Assembly (NCBI RefSeq): GCF_026891975.1
Contig: NZ_JAPTGB010000022.1
Span: 1-33,993 of the forward strand
Length of the DNA stretch: 33,993 nt
Reading direction: 5' to 3'
Source: Methanocorpusculum petauri
GTDB lineage: Archaea; Halobacteriota; Methanomicrobia; Methanomicrobiales; Methanocorpusculaceae
Below are positions 24,122 to 31,299 of this stretch, one piece after another. The notes under the pieces are model-generated. The model was given only the letters and a program-made list of their open reading frames with translations. It was not told where the DNA came from and did no database searches. Numbering within the stretch: position 1 is the stretch's first letter; each line of letters opens with the position of its first letter. Position numbers and translations under genes: made by a program.

Positions 24122-24712
24122 ATGACTCCTCGTATCCTCGCCATCTCCACCTCTCCCCGCCGCCACGGGAACTCCGAGTCGGCACTTGATACGGTCCTTG
24201 CAGAGATCGGCAACCGCATCCCCGCAGAAAAAGTGGTTCTCGCGGATCTTTCCATCGCCCCCTGCAAAGGCTGCGGGGCGTGTGAAAAACTCGGTCGCTG
24301 TATTCAAGAGGATGATTTTCAGCAACTCGCCCAAAAAATTCTCGCCGCTGATATCTTGATCCTCGCAGCTCCCGTGTACTCTATGTCGGTTTGTGCGCAG
24401 GCAAAAGCACTGATTGATCGCTGTCAGGTGTTCTGGTCCCAGAAGTACGTGCTCCATACCTTCAAGGAACCTGCCGGAAAAAAACTTGGGCTTTTTATTG
24501 CGACCGCGGGACAAACCCGTGACGGCATCTTTGATCACACCGTGCCGGTCGCCCGTTTCCTTTTTGATGTATCGGGCATCAAACCGAAACACACAATGCT
24601 TCTCCTTCTCAATGGTCTTGATAAGAAGACCGACTTTCTGGAAAATCCTGCGGCGGTTGCCAAAACAAAAAGTACCGCTGGAGCCCTTCTTGCATCACTT
24701 GAGGTAGTATGA
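24122..24712 (+). CDS. Iron-sulfur flavoprotein (NADPH-dependent FMN reductase-like), copy 1
   Basis: Start ATG 24122 gives MTPRILAISTSPRRHGNS, the FMN phosphate loop of flavodoxin-like reductases; an earlier in-frame start would add a poor hydrophobic lead. CKGCGACEKLGRC (~49-61) is a compact CX2CX2CX5C site for a [4Fe-4S] cluster, as in Methanosarcina Isf. AAPVYSMSVCAQAKALIDR is the usual flavin-side loop. Such proteins pass electrons or reduce O2/H2O2 in anaerobes. It overlaps the next, paralogous gene by 4 nt. Confidence 0.85.
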   Translation: MTPRILAISTSPRRHGNSESALDTVLAEIGNRIPAEKVVLADLSIAPCKGCGACEKLGRCIQEDDFQQLAQKILAADILILAAPVYSMSVCAQAKALIDRCQVFWSQKYVLHTFKEPAGKKLGLFIATAGQTRDGIFDHTVPVARFLFDVSGIKPKHTMLLLLNGLDKKTDFLENPAAVAKTKSTAGALLASLEVV

Positions 24713-25293
24713 CACAGATCACCGCAATCAACGGAAGCCCCCGCAAACATGGAAATACCGATACGGTTCTTGATGCCTTTCTCCGGGGTGCGGAAAGCGC
24801 AGGAGCCGCAACGAGCAAGATTTCGCTCGTTGACATTGATCACAAAAACTGCCGGGGTTGCAACGCTTGTCATAAGAAAGGTGTCTGTATTCTCAGGGAT
24901 GATCTGACGCCGATCTTTGATGCAGTGCTTGCTGCAGACATTCTTGTTCTTGCCTCACCCGTGTACTCCATGACTGTTACCGCGGAGATGAAGTCCTTCA
25001 TCGATCGCGGTCAGTTCCTCTGGGCGCAGAAGTTTGTTACTAAAACTCTCGCGTTCTCTGACGATCATCTCAAACATCACATCGGCGTGTATCTGGGAAC
25101 GTCCGGGCAGGACATCCCTCATATCTTTGATGCGGCGTTTCCGGTTGTGCGGGCATTTTTCAATGACGCAGGATTTTCGTACACCGAAAATGTTCTTTTC
25201 GCGGGAATGGATCAGCACGGCGGTGTGAAGGGCTGGCCCGAGTCAGTGGCGTTTGCCGAAGCCGAAGGAAAACGGATCGCGGGCTTGATCTGA
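24709..25293 (+). CDS. Iron-sulfur flavoprotein, copy 2
   Basis: The 194-aa paralogue of the preceding gene begins ITAINGSPRKHGNTDTVLD (FMN loop) and has CRGCNACHKKGVC, the same CX2CX2CX5C cluster site, then ASPVYSMTVTAEMKSFIDR. Start and previous stop share ATGA. The two copies probably form a heteromer or parallel electron carriers under shared control, perhaps by the HxlR protein upstream. Confidence 0.88.
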   Translation: MTQITAINGSPRKHGNTDTVLDAFLRGAESAGAATSKISLVDIDHKNCRGCNACHKKGVCILRDDLTPIFDAVLAADILVLASPVYSMTVTAEMKSFIDRGQFLWAQKFVTKTLAFSDDHLKHHIGVYLGTSGQDIPHIFDAAFPVVRAFFNDAGFSYTENVLFAGMDQHGGVKGWPESVAFAEAEGKRIAGLI

Positions 25294-25502
25294 TCGGTTC
25301 TGTCTATTTTTCGTGAGGTGTACGCAATGGCGATCAGAATCACTAACTGCATCTCTCTCTGGTAGGTGTGGAGCAAAGTCATGGAGGAGTGGCACTTATT
25401 GTTGCTTCAGTAATTATATCGGATCAGATAGAAGAAAACAAGAGAGAGTGTTTTACATGGATACACTTTTACTATGATAAATTATAATTGACGGTGAGAA
25501 AA

Positions 25503-25694
25503 ATGGAATTCACAACTGTAATGATGGCGGCGATTCTGATGTTTTTCGTTGCCATACTGATGCAGGGCTATGCAATTTACCGCCTTCGCAAAACAACGGA
25601 CAAATGGTGGGAAATCAGATACGTGGTGATGGTGATTCTGGCAGGAATTGCGGAAGTGATACTGGCAGGTCGCTTTGTGTTCCATCTAATGTAA
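25503..25694 (+). CDS. Small two-span membrane protein, unrecognised
   Basis: ATG 25503 follows GGTGAG. The 63-aa product has two hydrophobic segments (MMAAILMFFVAILMQGYAI and YVVMVILAGIAEVILAGRF) around a basic loop RLRKTTDKWWEIR. It stands alone between the flavoprotein pair and the convergent truA. No function can be assigned. Confidence 0.6.
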   Translation: MEFTTVMMAAILMFFVAILMQGYAIYRLRKTTDKWWEIRYVVMVILAGIAEVILAGRFVFHLM

Positions 25695-25716
25695 CCTTCA
25701 TGTAACACAATCACTA

Positions 25717-25730
25717 TTTTTTTAAAAAAA
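25717..25730. terminator. T7A7 bidirectional terminator
   Basis: Seven T followed by seven A lie between the convergent small membrane gene and truA, providing a T tract on each strand at the gene ends. Confidence 0.45.
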
Positions 25731-25741
25731 TTCAGGAAAAA

Positions 25742-26602
25742 TTATTTCTGTTTTGATCCGATTCGCAAATCCGGATACTCCCGAACGAGTCTCCGCCTCC
25801 ATATTTCCGCCGGTGACTCATCCATCAGCGCCTCGGCGACCCGGACCTCTGCCCGTGCCGCAGCCGATTCCCTCCCGAGCATCCGCATCGTCTCCCGTGC
25901 CTGCCGCATCGGCTGAAACATCACATCGCACTCCGCGTCCCAGAAGATCAGTGCTTCGGCGGGGGCAGGATGCACACGGTGTCCCGGTGTTGTCAGGAGG
26001 TCACCTGCGGTCTCGGGTTCCGCCACTCCCGCACCAACCGATGCAAGAAACCCTGCCATCCCTCGCACCATATTCCAGAGAAAACTTTTTGCCGAAACCT
26101 CAAAGACCGGACAGCCGTCCGGCGCTTCAAACACTTTCGCCTCCGTTACCGTCCGGTTCGGATCGCGCCCCTCCTCCATCCTGGAAAACCGTGTGAAATC
26201 ATGCCTCCCGATAAACTGCCGGGCTGCCGTATCCATTGATGTGATATCTGCTGTGTAGGGAAAATAGTACCGGTATGTTCTTGATGTCACTGCATAGCGG
26301 GGATAAAAATCCGGTGACACCTCGGCTGCCCCAAGACACCAGATGTCATCCGGCAGACAGAAGTTCAGGGCATCGACTGCCTTCTCCGGATGATCGGTGA
26401 TGATTGAGACGATCTGTCGCCGGGCAGACACACCCTTATCGGTTCTTCCCGAGATACGGAAGTGCGCTTCTTTCGCATCGGCAAACAGGCCGAGACCGAT
26501 ACCTGCTGCAACAAACTCTCCCTCCACCGTTCGTTTATTCGGCTGTGCCTGCGATCCGGAAAAGTTGTCCCCTTTGTATCCGACAGCAAACGCGAGCTTC
26601 AT
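25742..26602 (-). CDS. truA: tRNA pseudouridine(38-40) synthase TruA
   Basis: The 286-aa enzyme starts MKLAFAVGYKGDNFSGSQAQP and has ISGRTDKGVSARRQ with the catalytic Asp55, then ALNFCLPDDIWCLG and FLWNMVRGMAGFL, all TruA hallmarks. It isomerises uridines in the anticodon stem-loop of tRNAs. Its start overlaps the stop of the PHP gene by 4 nt. Confidence 0.93.
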   Translation of the reverse strand: MKLAFAVGYKGDNFSGSQAQPNKRTVEGEFVAAGIGLGLFADAKEAHFRISGRTDKGVSARRQIVSIITDHPEKAVDALNFCLPDDIWCLGAAEVSPDFYPRYAVTSRTYRYYFPYTADITSMDTAARQFIGRHDFTRFSRMEEGRDPNRTVTEAKVFEAPDGCPVFEVSAKSFLWNMVRGMAGFLASVGAGVAEPETAGDLLTTPGHRVHPAPAEALIFWDAECDVMFQPMRQARETMRMLGRESAAARAEVRVAEALMDESPAEIWRRRLVREYPDLRIGSKQK

Positions 26603-27318
26603 TTCTTCCGGTGAATTACCCGTCGCCGCGGCCGGTGGCGGAACTGCGGCACGCGTCTGCGCATCTTACGAACTGTATTGTCCCATGACTGTCGGGTATA
26701 GGTGCGGAGCGGTGTTTTTTTGCAGGTACAGGAGACACGTCCCGCACGAATTGCATCAAGAATTGCCGCAACCGATCGCTCCTCAGCTTCTATCTCTGTT
26801 ATGCCGAACCCGACAAATTTGCAGTTGTGGGCGTCTGAACCTGCGGTTGCCGGCCGCCGGTACTTCTTGGCCATTTTTGCTGCCTTCTGATTTGCCGTTC
26901 CAATGATGTAACGGCTGTTCAGGGTCTCAACTGCATCTGCTGCCAGCAGTGCCTCTCTGCACCGGAGGCCGACACCGTGCCGCCAGCGGTGGAACGGGTG
27001 GGGAACAATTGTTACTGCTCCAAGCGCTTTTGCCTCCGCAATCGTATCCAGCACATCCTGTTTGGGTGCGAGCACCTGTGTTGTCCCGAGAACCAGCAGA
27101 TGTCCCTGTTTTGTCGAAACCTCAATGCCCGGGATTACCAAAACTCCCGGATGTTGTGCGGCAAGCGCACAGATCGATCCTTCCGTCGTATCGTGATCGG
27201 TGATGGCCACCGCGTCAAGTCCTGCTGCCGCTGCCGCCGCAAGTACAGCCTCGACCGGACTTTCTCCGTCCCTTGATGCGTTCGTGTGAACGTGCAGATC
27301 ACATTTGAGAAGAACCAT
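26599..27318 (-). CDS. PHP-domain metal-dependent phosphoesterase
   Basis: The 239-aa protein has CDLHVHTNASRDG (~6-18), AITDHDTTEG, GIEVST, HPFHRW and GSDAHNCKFVG, a full PHP metal site like the TrpH/RNase AM group. The C-terminus is very basic (RKMRRRVPQFRHRPRRRVIH), suggesting nucleic acid contact. It is translationally coupled to truA, so an RNA-related role is plausible. The exact substrate is unknown. Confidence 0.85.
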   Translation of the reverse strand: MVLLKCDLHVHTNASRDGESPVEAVLAAAAAAGLDAVAITDHDTTEGSICALAAQHPGVLVIPGIEVSTKQGHLLVLGTTQVLAPKQDVLDTIAEAKALGAVTIVPHPFHRWRHGVGLRCREALLAADAVETLNSRYIIGTANQKAAKMAKKYRRPATAGSDAHNCKFVGFGITEIEAEERSVAAILDAIRAGRVSCTCKKTPLRTYTRQSWDNTVRKMRRRVPQFRHRPRRRVIHRKK

Positions 27319-27983
27319 TTCGCGTACTAAGGGAGTTCTCTTTCATTGCAGATTAACATTCCTGCTTTTTTCCAGGCAAGCGATTTTGTTCCAAAAGCCT
27401 GCAATGTCCCAGGGTGCAGGATCAAGAATGCCTGAGTGGAGATGTTTTGACGTACTATCCTAACTGGCCTTTTACGCAATTCAGAAAAATTCACGGACTA
27501 TCTGCGAGAGAGGGAGGATACATGTGGGTTGGAACGGATTGCCGGAGCAGATGGTGATGTCTTCTTGGGAGTCCGGGTTATTTCTTCTGCATTCCCCATC
27601 TGTTCCATAGAATTTCCCACACTTCTTCCGGTTCGATGTTATCAGGTTCTGCCTATCTTTTACATACAGATTGTGTCCCGGCATGTGTGCCTCTCCATTT
27701 TTTTGAAAAGATATTCTTTCTTCTTATCTTACTGTACTGTACTTGTAAGTACAGTACATAGTAAGTAGTAATAGAGAGTAGTTTTCCAAAACGATTTTTG
27801 GAGAAGTATCTTGCACACATCTACATCAAACAATCCCTCTCCGGGGCTTTTGATCCAAACCCCATACCAAAGAACCCCGAATTACCCACTCAACATCCCG
27901 CCAAACATCTGACTTTCGACTTTTGGAGCAAAGCCCGAACAAACCCTAACTATTTCGGGTTCGCAGATCCAATAAGAAATCAT
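27319..27983. other. 665-nt region without a supported gene
   Basis: The stretch contains the promoter side of the PHP gene, a long palindrome at 27728-27765, a short symmetric CCAAAA...TTTTTGG at ~27786-27802, and C-rich sequence with few guanines at ~27830-27980. The downstream frame is open back to a TTG at 27798, but this N-terminal extension has biased composition and no ribosome site. On the minus strand a short stretch at ~27590-27660 encodes an acidic, Trp-rich peptide (IEPEEVWEILWNRWGMQKK) that may be a gene relic. Confidence 0.4.
27728..27765. repeat. Large palindrome upstream of the DHPS-like gene
   Basis: GTACTGTACTT (27734-27744) and AAGTACAGTAC (27747-27757) are perfect 11-bp arms around GT. 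Outer arms CTTACT (27728) and AGTAAG (27760) extend the symmetry with a 2-nt bulge. It could be an operator for a dimeric regulator, or an RNA hairpin. Confidence 0.5.
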
Positions 27984-29411
27984 ATGCATATCCTCTTTCC
28001 CACCGGCCGCCAGAGTGAAACGGCGCTGCGCTCCGCACTTGCTGGTATCGACGCGTTTACGTATTCCATTGTGCCGACGGGAGAGATTGCTTCCTTTCTT
28101 TCTCCCGGGAATCTATCCCGTCTGCTTTTGGCAGACCATTATGATCTTGTTGTGGTCTCCGGCATGTGTACCGCATCGTTTGCGGAAGTGGAACAGTCCT
28201 TCGGCATTCCGGTTCGGAAAGGTACGCGGCATGCCGCGGACATGCGGCTCTGCATACCGCTGATCCTCTCCGGCGGGCTTTCCGCAACCATTCCCGCCGA
28301 CGATCTTCTCAGTGACGTACGGCGCAGACAGGCTGCCGACCGGTTATCAGAGATAGAACACACTGCCGAGCCTGCGTTTGTACTTCGCGGTGTTAAATTC
28401 GGCGGCACATCCCGCATCAAAATCATCCATGAGATCATGGACGCCCACCGGCATCCCGCTCTGCGGGATGCCGTCCTCACCGCTGCGGCATGCGGCGCCG
28501 ATGTGGTGGATCTCGGCTTCGGGTTTGACGCGACCCCGGACGATGTCCGCCGCTGCTTTACGGAGGTCGCGGACCTGGACATTTTACTCTCGGTTGATAC
28601 CATTGATCCCGCGCTCATCAAGGCCGCGCTGTTCCGCTGCGATCTGATCTTCTCCCTTACCTCTGCAACGCTCCCTCTTCTTGCCGCGAAGATCGAAGCC
28701 GCAGGAGCTGCGGTCGTTCTGATCCCCCGCGATGCCTCCCTCGCGGACACAGTTGCCGCTGCAAAAAAATTCGGACTGTCGAAAATTCTTGCCGACCCCT
28801 TGCTCCAGCCACCACTTTCCGGCATGATCGAATCACTTTCCGGATATCTGCCGGAGTTCGGCTGCCCCAAAGTTCTCGGCTGTGTCAACGTTGTGGAGAT
28901 GGTTGATGCCGACAGTCCGGGCATGTGCGCCCTGCTCGCTGCCGCAGCTGAAGAGTGCGGCGTTGCCGCTGTCCTCGTCTCCGAACACTCCGATAAGACC
29001 CGGGGCGCAACGCAGGAGATGCGGCGTGCCGTTGAGATGACCGCACTCTCCCGGGGACGCCCGTATCCGAAAGATGTTGGCCGGGACGTTCTCATCCTCA
29101 AAGAAAAACGCCGCCGCCGCGAACCTCCGCTGGTGTATGAGACTCTCTCCTCCGCGCCGGCCGCATCAGCTGATCTCGCCGCATACGACCCCTGCGGCAA
29201 CTTCCGCATCGGTGTTGAGAACGGCAGGATTGTTGCCGTCCGTGGTGGCCGTGCCATTTCTGGTACGAACTGGCATGACGTCTTCTCTGCAATCCTTGCC
29301 GAAAACGGCGTATCGCTGCTCGATCACGCCGCCTATCTTGGCAAAGAACTCTACAAAGCAGAACTCGCCATCAGGTTCGGCCGAAGTTTTGAACAGGATG
29401 GAGAGTTCTGA
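27984..29411 (+). CDS. Dihydropteroate synthase-like protein (TIGR00284/DUF4346 type)
   Basis: I place the start at ATG 27984 (MHILFPTGRQSE), where conserved sequence begins. The ~475-aa protein has an N-terminal domain of about 140 residues, a TIM-barrel-like core with DVVDLGFGFDATPDDV, ILLSVDTIDPALIKAAL and NVVEMVDADSPG, and a C-terminal NFRIGVENGRIVAV ... SLLDHAAYLGKELYKAELA segment matching DUF4346. It belongs to the archaeal family related to pterin-forming dihydropteroate synthase, thought to be tied to methanopterin or one-carbon metabolism, but its reaction is unproven. A large palindrome lies 220 nt upstream. Confidence 0.8.
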   Translation: MHILFPTGRQSETALRSALAGIDAFTYSIVPTGEIASFLSPGNLSRLLLADHYDLVVVSGMCTASFAEVEQSFGIPVRKGTRHAADMRLCIPLILSGGLSATIPADDLLSDVRRRQAADRLSEIEHTAEPAFVLRGVKFGGTSRIKIIHEIMDAHRHPALRDAVLTAAACGADVVDLGFGFDATPDDVRRCFTEVADLDILLSVDTIDPALIKAALFRCDLIFSLTSATLPLLAAKIEAAGAAVVLIPRDASLADTVAAAKKFGLSKILADPLLQPPLSGMIESLSGYLPEFGCPKVLGCVNVVEMVDADSPGMCALLAAAAEECGVAAVLVSEHSDKTRGATQEMRRAVEMTALSRGRPYPKDVGRDVLILKEKRRRREPPLVYETLSSAPAASADLAAYDPCGNFRIGVENGRIVAVRGGRAISGTNWHDVFSAILAENGVSLLDHAAYLGKELYKAELAIRFGRSFEQDGEF

Positions 29412-29425
29412 AGACCGGATTGCTC

Positions 29426-29431
29426 TTATAC
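29426..29431 (+). promoter_or_regulatory. TATA box before the GNAT/CbiZ pair
   Basis: TTATAC lies about 30 bp before ATG 29459, only 15 nt after the previous stop codon. No ribosome site precedes that ATG, so a separate near-leaderless transcript is likely. Confidence 0.4.
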
Positions 29432-29458
29432 CATAATCATCCCAATAACTGTATTAGC

Positions 29459-30055
29459 ATGAATATCACCATCCGTCCCTACGAGCCTGCCGACCTTTAC
29501 AGCGTCATGACGGTCTGGAACTCCATCATCGCCGAAGGCGATGCATTTCTCGAAGAAACTCCCCTATCCCCGGAAGAGATGGGAACCTTCCTCGATCAGT
29601 TCCGCGGCGTCTTCTGTGCAAAGATCGGTAGTGAAGTTGCGGGAATCTATCTGCTCCGCAAACTCAACCCCGGCAAAGGATCGCACATTGCCGAGGTGAT
29701 CTATGCCGTGAAGTTCTCCTTCCGCAATCTTGGTGTCGGCAAAAAAATGTGTGAACACTCGGTAAAGACCGCCCGCGACCTCGGCTTTGCCGCGATCGTC
29801 TGTAACCGCATCCCGGCTCTCAACCCGGCCGCGATGAACTTCCTGACCAAATGCGGATTCGTTCCTGCCGGTGAAATTCCCCGCGGATACCGGAGTGTCA
29901 AAACTGTCACGGTTGATCCCGAACCGGTTCCCGCTGCGGATCAGAAGAAAGGAATCCTTGGAAAAATCTTCGACAAAAAATCTGAACCACAGGGGCCGGT
30001 TGAGAAAGCAATTGTTGAGTACTTCTCTCTTTACTCCTATCTCAAAGAAGTCTGA
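29459..30055 (+). CDS. GNAT-family N-acetyltransferase with C-terminal extension
   Basis: The 198-aa product begins MNITIRPYEPADLYSVMTVWNS and has VKFSFRNLGVGKKMCEHSV (acetyl-CoA loop) and NPAAMNFLTKCGFVPAGEIP, as in phosphinothricin-type GNAT enzymes. About 40 extra residues follow the fold, ending YFSLYSYLKEV. It is followed after 5 nt by the CbiZ-type gene. Substrate unknown. Confidence 0.85.
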   Translation: MNITIRPYEPADLYSVMTVWNSIIAEGDAFLEETPLSPEEMGTFLDQFRGVFCAKIGSEVAGIYLLRKLNPGKGSHIAEVIYAVKFSFRNLGVGKKMCEHSVKTARDLGFAAIVCNRIPALNPAAMNFLTKCGFVPAGEIPRGYRSVKTVTVDPEPVPAADQKKGILGKIFDKKSEPQGPVEKAIVEYFSLYSYLKEV

Positions 30056-30060
30056 CGTCC

Positions 30061-30990
30061 ATGCGGTACTATCTCCGAGATGATGTACTGATCGTCCGCG
30101 GCAATTTTCGTGCGGCAAGCAGTGGTATTAACGGCGGCATTGCCGACGTCAGAACGATCCTGAACATCACCATTCCCCGGAACTTTTCCGGCGATGCCTC
30201 GCTTGAAATTGATCGGGTTGCAACCGAACAGGGATTTCTTCAGCCGCAGTTCGGGCTTCTGACGGCGGTTCCAATTATGAATCTCTGCATTGCCCGCTAC
30301 GACTACATTACGGTATTCGTAACCGCGGGAGTTTCGGACAGCAATCGCACTGTCAATATTATTGTCACCTCGGACAGACCACTGTCGGATACTGCACTGC
30401 TTGGGGCGATGATTACGGTAACGGAGACAAAGATGCAGGTCCTGATGGATCGAAAACTTCCCGCCGGTGCATCACCTACCGATGCCGTGGTGATTGCCGC
30501 AGAAAAATCCCGTTCGGCTCCCGAGATGTTTGCCGGCATTCTCACCGATACCGGCGAACGGATTGCAAAAGCCGTTCGTCAGGCACTGACTGAAGCACTG
30601 GTCAGGTTTGACAGTTACCTTCTTTCCACATGGGGTGTCTCCCGCGGATGGTCGCGGGGTTCTTCCGTGATCGTCCGGCGGACACGTCCTTCCTTTTTTG
30701 TCTACAGCCGGTACGGCGGCGATCACTGGACGGAATGGGTGCCGGAAGGCTGCCCGTACTACCCGTGCCACAACTATCCGCGCCAGCAGTGCAGCTTCTG
30801 TTACTGTCCCCTCTACCCCTGTATGGATTCAACACTTGGAACCATGATCGAAACACCGCACGGTGAGGTGTGGAGCTGCATGGACTGCCGTCTTGTGCAT
30901 ATCCCCGAGGTTGCGCATCATCTGCTGAAAAATCCTGAAGCAGGTCTTCTGGAACTGAAGAATCTTGCAAAAAAGCTGGAAGAAAAATAA
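30061..30990 (+). CDS. cbiZ: Adenosylcobinamide amidohydrolase (CbiZ-like) fused to a cysteine-rich small domain
   Basis: Residues 1-190 resemble CbiZ: SSGINGGIADVRTILN at ~20-35, VFVTAGVSDSNR at ~85-96 and AGASPTDAVVIAA at ~135-147. CbiZ opens the amide bond of adenosylcobinamide so that salvaged corrinoid can re-enter B12 synthesis, important for methanogens. Residues ~229-285 form a separate domain with eight Cys (CPYYPC, CSFCYCPLYPC, CMDC) that matches the cysteine-rich small domain family (PF04071), probably metal-binding. The linker is Arg/Ser-rich. The fusion suggests the metal domain serves corrinoid salvage; its function is unknown. Confidence 0.78.
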   Translation: MRYYLRDDVLIVRGNFRAASSGINGGIADVRTILNITIPRNFSGDASLEIDRVATEQGFLQPQFGLLTAVPIMNLCIARYDYITVFVTAGVSDSNRTVNIIVTSDRPLSDTALLGAMITVTETKMQVLMDRKLPAGASPTDAVVIAAEKSRSAPEMFAGILTDTGERIAKAVRQALTEALVRFDSYLLSTWGVSRGWSRGSSVIVRRTRPSFFVYSRYGGDHWTEWVPEGCPYYPCHNYPRQQCSFCYCPLYPCMDSTLGTMIETPHGEVWSCMDCRLVHIPEVAHHLLKNPEAGLLELKNLAKKLEEK

Positions 30991-30997
30991 AGTATTT

Positions 30998-31183
30998 TTA
31001 GATACCGAGCTTCTTGGAAAGCTCTTCTAAGGGGATTCCGTGAACCATTGCGGCCTCGCGGACGGTTTCGTTGTTTGCGATTGCACAGCCAAGACATCCC
31101 ATGCCGAAGCTCTGCAGAATTGCGGCACTTTCCGGTTTTTCGCGGAGCAGGTCAGCGATCGTTGAATCGATGGTAATTGCCAT
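30998..31183 (-). CDS. DUF1858 / hybrid-cluster-protein-associated redox disulfide protein
   Basis: Start ATG 31183 (MAITIDSTIADLL). The 61-aa protein has LQSFGMGCLGCAIANNETVREAAMVHG-type sequence with a CxxC at ~30-33, the pattern of the DUF1858 family (TIGR03980 group), ending EELSKKLGI. These small proteins are presumed redox or metal-linked partners. It converges on cbiZ and diverges from rpa. Confidence 0.82.
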   Translation of the reverse strand: MAITIDSTIADLLREKPESAAILQSFGMGCLGCAIANNETVREAAMVHGIPLEELSKKLGI

Positions 31184-31299
31184 ATATACTACATTGGCAA
31201 TTCGACTACTTGATGTTTCCGAACATGGCACAGGCACTTTCAGTACGCATGGTCAGGGGTTAATATGGTGTGACGCCAATGAATCTGTTGGAGATCAAA

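Noticed and set aside
25690..25706. Two TGTAAC copies 11 bp apart, recalling the 4075/4086 pair
   Set aside because: They lack the final CG pattern in both copies and overlap a stop codon; likely coincidence.
27481..27768. Two overlapping short frames on opposite strands
   Set aside because: Neither has a ribosome site or recognisable fold; at most a relic peptide is present.
27798..27983. 62-codon N-terminal extension of the DHPS-like protein from TTG
   Set aside because: Pro/Asn-rich and not family-like; conserved sequence begins at ATG 27984.
28139..29257. 372-codon minus-strand frame opposite the DHPS-like gene
   Set aside because: Ser/Arg/Ala-rich antisense shadow of a GC-rich conserved gene.
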